DNA of 18,811 bases, taken from assembly GCA_023433465.1 (NCBI GenBank), contig JAEZCR010000043.1, forward strand, positions 1 through 18,811. The letters are read 5' to 3'. A program made the position numbers and the translations under genes. A model generated the notes under the pieces. The model saw nothing but the letters and a program-made list of their open reading frames with translations. It did no database searches and had not been told where the DNA came from. Positions 1-7,329 of this stretch are shown here, in pieces. Within the stretch, counting starts at the first letter, position 1. Each line of letters begins with the position of its first letter. The stretch comes from Pseudomonadota bacterium (lineage in GTDB: Bacteria; Pseudomonadota; Gammaproteobacteria; Steroidobacterales; Steroidobacteraceae).

Positions 1-38
1 TCGGGATTGAATCCCGTCAGGATCGGATTGCGGATCAT
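1..38 (-). CDS. Glycoside hydrolase family 43 (beta-xylosidase/arabinofuranosidase-like), N-terminal fragment
   Basis: Only the first 12 codons are inside the window; the gene runs off the left edge. They read MIRNPILTGFNP, which matches the start of GH43 beta-xylosidases, where the NP-x-L-x-G-x-NPDP strand carries the first catalytic-pocket aspartate. That aspartate would fall at or just past the edge. The ATG overlaps the TGA of the upstream transporter by four bases (ATGA), so the two genes are very probably one transcript with coupled translation. No signal peptide is seen, which suggests a cytoplasmic enzyme acting on imported oligosaccharides. The family call rests on 12 residues plus the operon context, so it is likely but not certain. 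Confidence 0.6.
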   Translation of the reverse strand, partial: MIRNPILTGFNP

Positions 39-1297
39 GTCGTCTTGGGTTCTCTAACTACAGTCCAGAGCCAGATGGCGCCGAGGATGTCGAACAGGGC
101 CAGCGCCACGAAGAACGGGTCGTAGCCGATGACTTTCACGAGTCCGCCCACCACCAGCGTGAATATGAGCACGCCCATGTTGCCGCAGAAGCCGGCGATG
201 CCCGCGACCGTCGCGACTTCGTTCTTGCGGAACAGGTCCGACGCCATCGTGATGACCGTGATCGACAGCGTCTGGTGCGCGAAGCCGCCGAGGCACAGCA
301 GCGCCAGCGCCATGTAGGGGCTCTGCACCTTCGCGACGAAAATCATCGAGGTCATCAGGAGCGCACCGACGGTGAACGCGATGCGCCGCGCGTTGATGAG
401 ACTTATGCCGCGCCGCTGCATCCAGTAGGCGATGGTCGGTCCGGTCATGGAGCCGAGGTCCGCGGTCAGGAACGGCATCCAGGCGAACAGGGCGAGTTGC
501 TTGATGTCCCAGCCGCGCTCGGTCGCGAGATACAGCGGCATCCAGAAGTTCAACGTGCCCCAGGTCGGATCCGCGAGCATGCGCGGTATCGCAATGCCCC
601 AGGTATTACGCTGCTTGAGCAGGCTGCCGATCGAAGGTTTGGCCGCGACGGCTGCCAGGTGGGCTTCCTGGTTCGACTCGATATATTCGCGTTCCTTCGC
701 CGAGAGCGTCGGGTGCTGCTTCGGCGAGTAGTAGAACTTGAACCACATCGCGACCCACACGAGCGCCGCGACGCCCGCGATGATGAACGCGAGGCGCCAG
801 CTGTGGAAGAGGATGGCCCAGGCGACGAGCGGCGCGGCCAGCATCGGACCGAACGACGCGCCGATGTTGTAGAAACCCGCGGCGAAGCCGCGTTCCTTCG
901 CGGGAAACCACTCGGCGACGGCTTTCATGCCGCCGGGTTGCGCCGTGCCCTCGGCGAATCCCATGAGGCCGCGCATGACCGCCAGCATCTGCCAGTTCAT
1001 CGCCGCGCCGTGCAGCGCCGTCAGCACCGCCCATGCCGCCGCGAACAGGCCGAAGCCCAGCTTCAGGCCGATGACGTCCATGATGTATCCGGCCAGGGGC
1101 TGCAGCAGCAGGCCGGCCTGGAAAAACGCCGTGACCCAGGAATATTCCTTCTCGGTGACGCCGACGTCCGCCGTGAAGGCTTCCTGGGTGACGACCACGC
1201 CGAGGATCGCGCGGGTGAGATAGTTGAAGACGGTGCCGATGGTGATCAAACCGATCATCCACCAGCGCATCGCCCAGATTTGGCGGATCAAAGCCAC
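35..1297 (-). CDS. MFS transporter, anion:cation symporter (hexuronate/sugar acid type)
   Basis: This 420-residue inner-membrane permease has the usual twelve-helix MFS length and hydrophobicity. The N-terminal helix carries FNYLTRAILG (residues 24-33), like the NYxDR segment of ACS-family (ExuT/GudP-type) carriers. The loop after helix 2 has GYIMDVIGLKLGF (70-82), a variant of the MFS motif A. Helix 4 has the MRGLMGFAEGTAQPGG run (108-123) typical of the same family. I chose the GTG start at 1297 because an AAGGGGGAA ribosome binding site (1301-1309) precedes it; the ATG at residue 10 has no comparable site. Its stop overlaps the start of the GH43 gene, so the substrate is probably a plant-derived sugar, sugar acid or oligosaccharide. 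The exact substrate cannot be read from sequence. Confidence 0.9.
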   Translation of the reverse strand: MALIRQIWAMRWWMIGLITIGTVFNYLTRAILGVVVTQEAFTADVGVTEKEYSWVTAFFQAGLLLQPLAGYIMDVIGLKLGFGLFAAAWAVLTALHGAAMNWQMLAVMRGLMGFAEGTAQPGGMKAVAEWFPAKERGFAAGFYNIGASFGPMLAAPLVAWAILFHSWRLAFIIAGVAALVWVAMWFKFYYSPKQHPTLSAKEREYIESNQEAHLAAVAAKPSIGSLLKQRNTWGIAIPRMLADPTWGTLNFWMPLYLATERGWDIKQLALFAWMPFLTADLGSMTGPTIAYWMQRRGISLINARRIAFTVGALLMTSMIFVAKVQSPYMALALLCLGGFAHQTLSITVITMASDLFRKNEVATVAGIAGFCGNMGVLIFTLVVGGLVKVIGYDPFFVALALFDILGAIWLWTVVREPKTT

Positions 1298-1300
1298 AGA

Positions 1301-1309
1301 TTCCCCCTT
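1301..1309 (-). promoter_or_regulatory. Ribosome binding site that fixes the GTG start of the MFS gene
   Basis: On the minus strand AAGGGGGAA lies three bases before the GTG at 1297-1295. It is the strongest Shine-Dalgarno-like stretch in the 54-base gap between the divergent transporter and esterase genes, and it supports the GTG over the later ATG. Confidence 0.55.
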
Positions 1310-1351
1310 GCAAGTCTCGCGTGTTCTTGGCCGTTACCCTAGCATTCCCGC

Positions 1352-2818
1352 ATGCGCAAAGTCTCCCCACACGCCGCGGCGTACATATTCTTCATCATCC
1401 TATCCACGTCGATCGCGAGCGCCGCGCAACCGTGCGCGTCCCTCGCGAAGTTCTCGATGACGGAACACGGCGTGGTCATTCGCGCAGCGAAGGTCGTTCC
1501 CGCGACTGCGCCGGGTGTCACGCCCGCGCTGCCCGAACACTGCCGTGTCGACGGCGTGATCGACGAACGCACCGGCCGTGATGGCAAGACGTACGGCATC
1601 GGATTCGCCGTGGCGCTGCCGAAGAACTGGAACGGACGATTCCTCTTCCAGGGCGGCGGCGGATTGAACGGCAGCGTGCAGCCGCCGCTCGGCGGCGGCT
1701 ACGCGGGCGAACATTCCGCCCTCTTGCGCGGCTTCGCGGTCGCGAGCACGGATTCCGGACACCAGTCCACCGGTTTCGACGGCAGCTTCTTCCGCGACCA
1801 GCAGGCCGCGCTGAATTTCCTTTACCAGGCCGTGGCCGAGGTCACCGTCGTCGCCAAGGCGATCGTCCGGCAGCACTACGGCAAGCCGCAGCAGCACGCC
1901 TACTTCGTCGGCTGCTCCACCGGCGGCCGCGAGGCGATGATGATGTCGCAGCGGTTCCCTAACTACTACGAGGGCATCGTCGCGGTCGCGCCGGCCGCGC
2001 GCACGAACTTCTCGAATCTCGGGCTGCGCCACGCGACGGTAGCGCTGAACGCCGCGGGACGCCTGACCGAAGCCGAGCGCAAACTCGTCGTCGACGGCGT
2101 GATCGAAAAATGCGATGCGCTCGACGGGGCGAAGGACGGCCTGATCTTCGCGCCTCACAAGTGCGACTTCGATCCAGGCACGCTTGCGCTGCCGGCCCCC
2201 AAGGTCGCGGCGATCCGCACCGTGATGCAGGGTCCGCGCACCGCGGCTGGACTGCAGGTGTATCCCGGATATTTCTGGGACACCGGCATCGCGAACACTC
2301 AGGGCCTTCCTGGAATACTCGTCGGTCCCGTCATTCCCGAAGGACGGCCCGTCGGCGCGACGTTCGACGTCGACGCCGCCGCGGCCGCGGCGATGGATGC
2401 GCGCGCGATGGTGGGCGATACGAGTCACTGGACCAATCTCAGCACGTTCCGCGGACAGGGCGGCAAGCTGATCTTCGCGCACGGCGTGAGCGACCCGTGG
2501 TTCTCCGCGCAGGAGAGCGTGCGGTATTACGAAGAACTCGGACGAGACAACGCAGAAGCGCCGCTGCGCGACTGGAGCCGGCTGTTCCTGGTGCCGGGCA
2601 TGGGCCATTGCGGCGGCGGCGCGCGCACGCTCGACCGCTTCGACCTGCTGAGCGCGCTCGTCGACTGGGTGGAACACGGCCGCGCGCCGGACAGCGTGAT
2701 CGCGACGGGCGCCTCCGCGCCGGGCGAGAGCCGTCCGCTGTGCCCCTTCCCCGCCTACGCGAAGTACACGGGCTCGGGCGACGCGCGCGCGGCGGCTAAC
2801 TACACTTGCGCGGAGTGA
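1352..2818 (+). CDS. Secreted tannase/feruloyl esterase family hydrolase
   Basis: This 488-residue alpha/beta hydrolase of the tannase family cleaves esters of aromatic acids such as ferulate or gallate. A signal peptide covers about residues 1-24 (hydrophobic 8-23, cleavage near SASA-AQ). The nucleophile is in GCSTGGRE (Ser189); the acid is Asp381 in HGVSDPW; the base is His419 in PGMGHCGGG. Cys188 and Cys420 next to the Ser and His form the CS-D-HC disulfide motif characteristic of this family. The CDALDGAKDGLI stretch (254-265), with Cys271, matches the family's calcium-binding loop. It is divergent from the MFS-GH43 unit with 54 bases between, which suggests a role in de-esterifying plant polysaccharides or phenolics. 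No clear ribosome binding site precedes the ATG. Tannase, feruloyl esterase and MHETase share the fold, so the substrate is open. Confidence 0.9.
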   Translation: MRKVSPHAAAYIFFIILSTSIASAAQPCASLAKFSMTEHGVVIRAAKVVPATAPGVTPALPEHCRVDGVIDERTGRDGKTYGIGFAVALPKNWNGRFLFQGGGGLNGSVQPPLGGGYAGEHSALLRGFAVASTDSGHQSTGFDGSFFRDQQAALNFLYQAVAEVTVVAKAIVRQHYGKPQQHAYFVGCSTGGREAMMMSQRFPNYYEGIVAVAPAARTNFSNLGLRHATVALNAAGRLTEAERKLVVDGVIEKCDALDGAKDGLIFAPHKCDFDPGTLALPAPKVAAIRTVMQGPRTAAGLQVYPGYFWDTGIANTQGLPGILVGPVIPEGRPVGATFDVDAAAAAAMDARAMVGDTSHWTNLSTFRGQGGKLIFAHGVSDPWFSAQESVRYYEELGRDNAEAPLRDWSRLFLVPGMGHCGGGARTLDRFDLLSALVDWVEHGRAPDSVIATGASAPGESRPLCPFPAYAKYTGSGDARAAANYTCAE

Positions 2819-2819
2819 A

Positions 2820-2833
2820 CGCGGCCATCCGCG
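2820..2833. terminator. Short GC stem between convergent stops, possible weak bidirectional terminator
   Basis: Five-base arms CGCGG and CCGCG with a four-base CCAT loop fill almost the whole 16-base gap between the convergent esterase and ester hydrolase genes. There is no U tract on either side, so it is at best a weak or Rho-assisted site. The position is suggestive but the stem is short enough to arise by chance in such GC-rich DNA. Confidence 0.2.
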
Positions 2834-2834
2834 G

Positions 2835-4727
2835 TCACTGCGCCACGGGCAGTACCACCGCGCTCGGCGTCGCGCCGCCAAACCACACGCCCTGCGTAGC
2901 CTTCTTGTAGTCGCCCGGCTTCGCGAAGAAGATGTTCTCGACGTAAGTCTGCGGATTGCGGTCGTAGAGCGGGAACAGCGTCGACTGCACCTGCACCATG
3001 ATCCGGTGACCCGGCAGGAACACGTGGTCGACGTCCGGCAGTTTCCACGTGTAGCGCTCCACCTTGTTGGGCTTGAGCGGCGCCGGCTGCGCGAAGCTCT
3101 CGAGATAACGTCCGCGGAAGATCTCGATGCCGATGGGTAGTTCGAATCCCGCCATCGACGGCTTCGCGCCCTGCGCGGCGGGCTCGGGCACGTCGTTCGG
3201 ATAGACGTCGATGAGTTTCACGACCCAGTCGCTGTCCGTGCCGGTGGTCGACGCGAACAGCTCGACCGCGGGCGCGCCCATGATGTGCACCGCCTCGTCG
3301 AGCGGCGCGCTGGTCCAGACCGCGACGTCGGGACGGCCGGTGACGAAACGCTGGTCGTGCACGAGCCACGGCTTCCACTGGGTCGCATCGCTCATGTCGA
3401 TGGGCCGCGGGATGAACGGCACCGGCTTCGCGGGATCGCTGATGTATTCCTCGCGCCCGGCCGCCTTCGGCTTCTCGAACGTCGCGACGCCGTTCGCGGC
3501 GAGGTAGATAGGCTTCGGCGCGCCCATCGGCCAGCGCGGCGACACGTTCCATTGGTTGGCGCCGGTCGCATACGTCAACACGGGCGGCGTCTTCGGGTCC
3601 GGCGCGCCCTTCAGGTGGTGATCGAAGAATGGCTTCGCGTACTTCACGCGCCACTCGAGCGCGGTGTCGCCGGTGAACGTGAGCATGCCCAGGTCGTAGC
3701 CGTAATGGTTGAAACCCGAGTGCCGCCACGGACCGATCACGAACGAGACCTTGTCGTTGTTCGTGTCCTTGGGCTCGAGTGCGCGGTACACGGCCGGCGC
3801 ACCCCAGCTATCTTCCTGATCCCACTGTCCGACGACGAGCATCGTGGGCACGGTGTGCGGCCGCGCCGCGAGCCACTTGTCGACCGCCTGCAGCGACCAG
3901 AACTCGGTGTACGCCGGATTCTCAAGGAACTTGCGGATGCCGGGCACGTGCCCCGCGCCCACCTTGTTCACGAAATCCCCGACCGAACCGGCTTCGAGAT
4001 AAGTCGCGTAGTCGTCGCCGCCGCCGAGCGCGAATCCGCCGCCACCACGGCCCTTGTTGAATCCCAGTTGCAGCGGGAACCCGATCGAATTGATGCGGAA
4101 CGCGCCGTAATGGAACCAGTCGTCGCCCATCCACCCGTCCACCATCGGGCTCTGCGCGATCACCGCCTTGAGTGCAGGGTGAGGGTCGATGAGCGTCATC
4201 AGCGCCGTGAAACCGAGGTAGCTTGATCCGATCGCGCCGACGTTGCCGTTCGACTCCGGCACGTTCTTCACGAGCCACTCGATCGTGTCGTAGGCGTCGG
4301 TCGACTCGTCGATGCCCGTGTCGTTGAGCGGCCCGGCGAGCGGGCGGTTCAGGACCCACTGCCCTTCCGATTTGTACATGCCGCGGATGTCCTGGTAGAC
4401 GCGGATGTAACCGTCCTCGGCGAACTCCGCGTCCATGACCTCGAGGATGTCGACGATGCGCTGACTGGCCACGCGGCTCGTCGCGCGGGTCGCGTTGTAC
4501 GGCGTGCGCGAGAGCAGGATCGGCGCGTTCGCGGTGCCCTTCTTCATCACGATCACGGTGAAGAGCTTCACCCCGTCGCGCATTGGCACCATGACCTCCC
4601 GCCGGACATAGTCCGCCGAAGGAAGTGTCTGTTCGTATTCTTCGACCACGTCCGGGGTCATCGGCGTGACCGGCGGCGAAGACTGGGCGATGACAGTTGC
4701 GGAGAAGAGAACGAGGAGGTATTTCAT
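2835..4727 (-). CDS. Alpha-amino acid ester hydrolase (CocE/NonD family, beta-lactam acylase type)
   Basis: This 630-residue exported hydrolase is of the family that transfers or hydrolyses alpha-amino acyl esters and amides and accepts ampicillin- and cephalexin-type beta-lactams. Residues 1-14 (MKYLLVLFSATVIA) form a short signal peptide, so I place the start at 4727; the frame is open to 4928, but that part lacks a signal and overlaps the divergent gene. Catalytic residues: Ser169 in GSSYLG, Asp303 and His336 in GPWRHSG, with Tyr77 and Tyr170 for the oxyanion hole. Asp203, Glu305 and Asp306 reproduce the carboxylate cluster that binds the substrate's alpha-amino group. All spacings equal those I recall for the Xanthomonas citri enzyme (Ser174, Asp208, Asp307, Glu309, Asp310, His340). 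The C-terminal third is the jelly-roll domain. It shares a 79-base divergent gap with the next gene. A natural role in peptide or amino-ester turnover is inference. Confidence 0.9.
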   Translation of the reverse strand: MKYLLVLFSATVIAQSSPPVTPMTPDVVEEYEQTLPSADYVRREVMVPMRDGVKLFTVIVMKKGTANAPILLSRTPYNATRATSRVASQRIVDILEVMDAEFAEDGYIRVYQDIRGMYKSEGQWVLNRPLAGPLNDTGIDESTDAYDTIEWLVKNVPESNGNVGAIGSSYLGFTALMTLIDPHPALKAVIAQSPMVDGWMGDDWFHYGAFRINSIGFPLQLGFNKGRGGGGFALGGGDDYATYLEAGSVGDFVNKVGAGHVPGIRKFLENPAYTEFWSLQAVDKWLAARPHTVPTMLVVGQWDQEDSWGAPAVYRALEPKDTNNDKVSFVIGPWRHSGFNHYGYDLGMLTFTGDTALEWRVKYAKPFFDHHLKGAPDPKTPPVLTYATGANQWNVSPRWPMGAPKPIYLAANGVATFEKPKAAGREEYISDPAKPVPFIPRPIDMSDATQWKPWLVHDQRFVTGRPDVAVWTSAPLDEAVHIMGAPAVELFASTTGTDSDWVVKLIDVYPNDVPEPAAQGAKPSMAGFELPIGIEIFRGRYLESFAQPAPLKPNKVERYTWKLPDVDHVFLPGHRIMVQVQSTLFPLYDRNPQTYVENIFFAKPGDYKKATQGVWFGGATPSAVVLPVAQ

Positions 4728-4806
4728 GGCCCGAAAGGCTACGAGTCCGTGGGTCACCGGTTCAACAGGTAAACTCGCAACCGGACCCGTCTCAGGGAGA
4801 CGAACA

Positions 4807-5379
4807 ATGAATGTGTCGAAGTCGATTTTGACGGCGGTGCTGCTCGCGTTCTGCTGCACTGGCGCCATGGCGCAGATTTCCACGAGCAACCCGATAGCCA
4901 ACAACGGTGCCGGCAACCCGGGCGGCAACGGCCCCCATCAACTCACGAACGAGGCGACGTCCAAGACCGGCACGATCATCCGCAAGGACCTCGTGTGGAC
5001 CTCGAACATCCCGCTCAACAAGAAATATGGCGAATTCACGGCGGAGGAACGGGCGGAACTGCACGCGATGTACGAAGCCATGCCGGAAGGCGACGAGCCG
5101 CCGTTCCCGATCGACGGCCTGAGGCCGATCTTCAACAGCATCAAGAAAGGCCAGCAGATCGTGAAGGCGCGTGGAACGCTGAACATGGTCGTGACGGTCG
5201 GGCCCGACGGCAAGGCAACCGAAGTGGCGGACATGGGCGGAATCACCGGCGTGAACGCGCTGGAGATGCAGCGTTACGCGGGCTCGGTGCTGCTCATGAC
5301 GAAGTACAAGCCCGCGATCTGCGGCGGAAAGCCGTGCAAGTCGCAGTTTCCTTTCGTGCTCGATCTGAAGCTGCGCTAA
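4807..5379 (+). CDS. Small secreted protein with TonB C-terminal-like domain
   Basis: This 190-residue exported protein has a signal peptide at residues 1-22 (hydrophobic 7-19, cleavage at AMA-Q). I chose the ATG at 4807 because AGGGAG (4794-4799) lies seven bases upstream and the signal peptide starts there; the frame is open upstream to 4666 without support. Residues 24-50 are rich in Asn and Gly and look flexible. Residues 119-190 (VKARGTLNMVVTVGPDGK onwards) resemble the TonB C-terminal fold, in which a G-x-V-x-V-x-V-x-PDG hairpin is followed by a helix and a last strand. Cys172 and Cys177 in CGGKPC may form a disulfide. It lacks a membrane anchor and proline-rich arm, so it is not a working TonB; a periplasmic binding or structural role is a guess. 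It is divergent from the ester hydrolase and its stop overlaps the convergent gene. Confidence 0.75.
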   Translation: MNVSKSILTAVLLAFCCTGAMAQISTSNPIANNGAGNPGGNGPHQLTNEATSKTGTIIRKDLVWTSNIPLNKKYGEFTAEERAELHAMYEAMPEGDEPPFPIDGLRPIFNSIKKGQQIVKARGTLNMVVTVGPDGKATEVADMGGITGVNALEMQRYAGSVLLMTKYKPAICGGKPCKSQFPFVLDLKLR

Positions 5380-5777
5380 CTACTGGCGGCCCGGTCCGCG
5401 GGCGCGACCCGTTCGCGGATCCAGCTCATGGCGCTGTCCATGTCCGTGAAGATGCCGGCCAGCGCGCCGCGGTTGTGCAGCACGTCGCGGAAGAAAGCGT
5501 CGAGCATGTCCTTGCGCGCGACGAAGGCCACGTAGAAGCCGTGCTGGTTCAGCGAGGCCGCGTCCATCGCGGCTCGAAACAGCTCGAACGTGTCCAGCTC
5601 GACCTCGAGCTCGCGCGCGTCGATGACGGCTGCGCTGCAATTGCCATCCCTACAGGCCTCGACGAGCGGGTCGAAGATGTTCGCGCGAGTCTCGAGGCGT
5701 TCATTGGGATAAGTGCCCGCGAGCGTCACGTGCAGCACGTTCGCGTGAATGCGGAAATCTCGCGTGTAAGGCTTCAT
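5376..5777 (-). CDS. STAS/SpoIIAA-like cytoplasmic protein
   Basis: This 133-residue soluble protein has no signal peptide or membrane segment. The pattern of a beta hairpin (residues 7-20), a helix (28-43), a hydrophobic strand ending in Asp (AAVIDARELEV, 49-59), a helix (62-75), a strand (FYVAFVA, 81-87) and a C-terminal helix in SAMSWIRERV resembles the STAS/SpoIIAA-like fold seen in many short proteobacterial proteins. I cannot name a partner or ligand. The stop codon overlaps the stop of the convergent secreted-protein gene (TAG at 5378-5376 against TAA at 5377-5379). Upstream on the same strand lies the MscS gene, 146 bases away, too far to assume one operon. No strong ribosome binding site precedes the ATG. 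Confidence 0.65.
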   Translation of the reverse strand: MKPYTRDFRIHANVLHVTLAGTYPNERLETRANIFDPLVEACRDGNCSAAVIDARELEVELDTFELFRAAMDAASLNQHGFYVAFVARKDMLDAFFRDVLHNRGALAGIFTDMDSAMSWIRERVAPADRAASS

Positions 5778-5923
5778 CCGGCGGCATGCTACGCCGAATC
5801 CTCCCGTAAGGGCTCAGCCGCACGCTGGTCTGGTTGGTGCGTGTCGACGCCCGCGCGCGGAATGGCTGTCGCCGCGGGCAAACGCATCGTGTAGTCGATC
5901 AGGCCATCGGCGATCCGGTCGAA

Positions 5924-7267
5924 TCAGGCCGCCTTGTCGAGCACGGCGCGCACGCGCGGCAGACTGTCGGGGTAATTCTTCTGCAGGAACGTCACCAGTT
6001 TCTCGCGCACCTCGCAGCGCAGGTCCCAGGCCTTGCCGGCGTCAGCAGCGCTCGCGAGCGCGCGCAGCTCGAGCGTCGTGTTCTTCACGTCGGTTACCTG
6101 CAGCACGTTGACCTTGCGGTCCCAGAGATCCGAAGCCTGGAGGATGCGCGTCAGCTCCTGGCGCACGGCGTCCACGGGCACCGTGTAATCCACGTGCAGG
6201 AACACGGTGCCCAGGATTTCGGCCGACGTGCGTGTCCAGTTCTGGAATGGTTTCTCGACGAAGTAATTGATGGGAATGACCAGGCGGCGCAGGTCCCAGA
6301 TCTTGACCACGACGTAGGTCAGCGTGATCTCCTCGATGCGACCCCACTCGCCCTCGACGATGACGACGTCGTCGATGCGCAGCGGCTGGGTCAGAGCGAT
6401 CTGCAGTCCCGCGAGCAGCGTGCCCAGGCTCTTCTGCGCCGCGAAGCCGATGACGATGCCGGCGAGACCGGCGGAAGCGAGCATGGCCGTGCCGAGCTGC
6501 CGCACCGGCTGAAACACCATCAGCATCGCCGCGATGGCGAACAGCACGATGACGGAGGTCGCGATCTTCCGCAGCACGGTTACCTGCGTGTACACGCTGC
6601 GCGCCTTCCGGTTGTCCGCGACGTCGATCCGGTAGTGCTGCAGGACGAGCTGCTCCATCGCCTTGACGAACTGCACGAGCACTACGGCAATCGTGGCCAC
6701 CAGCAACATGCTCACGAAATTCTGGATGAGCTGCTTGATTTCGGGCGCAACCCGCAGCGCCGGCGCTCCGAGGATGAGCGCGATCATCGGCAGCACCAGG
6801 CGCAGCGCGCGACCGGCGAACGGCAACAGCACGTTGTCCCACTTCGCCTCGGTGCGCGAGGCGATCACTTTCAACAGCGCATCCACGGTGCGCGCGATCC
6901 GGTGCAGCAACCAGGCCAGTCCCAACAGGGTGCCGAAACCCCGCAGCCAGTCGAGCGTCGTGAGGCCGCGCGCCGTCCACTGCGAATCCGGGAATTCGGC
7001 GAGCAGGGTCGTCGACGCCAGATGTACACCGTACAACCACAACAAGAAGGCGATCGGCGGCACCGCGTTGCGCAGTCCGCGGGCAATCCAGTGGCGCGCC
7101 CCGACCGAGTCGCCGGCCTCGGGCGGCGCCTCGCGACTCTTGCGCTCGTGTCGTCTCGCCCACCAGCTCATGGCCACGTGGGCGATGGCCACCAGCAGCA
7201 CGATCGCGCCGCCGAGGATCCAGGTCCTGAGTTCCGCTCCCAGTAAAGTGGAATTCATGTCGGGCAT
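5924..7267 (-). CDS. MscS-type mechanosensitive ion channel
   Basis: This inner-membrane channel of about 447 residues opens under membrane tension to release solutes on hypo-osmotic shock. Hydrophobic helices lie near residues 16-34, 65-83, 107-123, 154-169, 185-201 and 235-252. They are followed by the MscS pore helix and beta domain: GLAGIVIGFAAQKSLGTLLAG (267-287 in this start), then QPLRIDDVVIV, GRIEEITLTYVVVK and PINYF. The extra N-terminal helices make it larger than E. coli MscS and nearer the MscM/YbdG-like class. The start is uncertain. ATG at 7267 is taken here, but TTG at 7285 and ATG at 7258 are in frame and none has a strong ribosome binding site. It is divergent from the trehalose-phosphatase-like gene across a short A/T-rich region, and the pair suggests shared osmotic control. 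Confidence 0.92.
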   Translation of the reverse strand: MPDMNSTLLGAELRTWILGGAIVLLVAIAHVAMSWWARRHERKSREAPPEAGDSVGARHWIARGLRNAVPPIAFLLWLYGVHLASTTLLAEFPDSQWTARGLTTLDWLRGFGTLLGLAWLLHRIARTVDALLKVIASRTEAKWDNVLLPFAGRALRLVLPMIALILGAPALRVAPEIKQLIQNFVSMLLVATIAVVLVQFVKAMEQLVLQHYRIDVADNRKARSVYTQVTVLRKIATSVIVLFAIAAMLMVFQPVRQLGTAMLASAGLAGIVIGFAAQKSLGTLLAGLQIALTQPLRIDDVVIVEGEWGRIEEITLTYVVVKIWDLRRLVIPINYFVEKPFQNWTRTSAEILGTVFLHVDYTVPVDAVRQELTRILQASDLWDRKVNVLQVTDVKNTTLELRALASAADAGKAWDLRCEVREKLVTFLQKNYPDSLPRVRAVLDKAA

Positions 7268-7299
7268 CGCCGGTCTCGCATTCAAAAAATTATTAGTTC

Positions 7300-7327
7300 A
7301 TTGTACGCAATCATTGCAACATATGAA
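7300..7327 (-). promoter_or_regulatory. Candidate sigma-70 promoter for the MscS gene
   Basis: On the minus strand TTCATA (7327-7322) and TACAAT (7305-7300) are separated by 16 bases; the -10 matches consensus at five of six positions, the -35 at four. It sits in a notably A/T-rich patch (7281-7330) in otherwise GC-rich DNA, and transcription would start near 7293, a sensible distance from the ATG codons at 7267 and 7258. The plus-strand promoter of the divergent gene could not be placed with confidence. Confidence 0.4.
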
Positions 7328-7329
7328 CC

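Noticed and set aside
1400..2881. Long open frame antisense to the tannase-family gene (493 residues)
   Set aside because: It is an arginine-rich shadow with no recognisable motif; the sense frame carries a signal peptide and the full catalytic motif set.
4728..4928. Upstream in-frame extension of the ester hydrolase (67 more residues)
   Set aside because: It overlaps the divergent secreted-protein gene on the other strand, removes the signal peptide from the N-terminus and has no family resemblance.
5834..7246. Long open frame antisense to the MscS gene (470 residues)
   Set aside because: It is rich in His, Gln, Arg and Asp and has no membrane or domain features, while the sense frame has the complete MscS signature.
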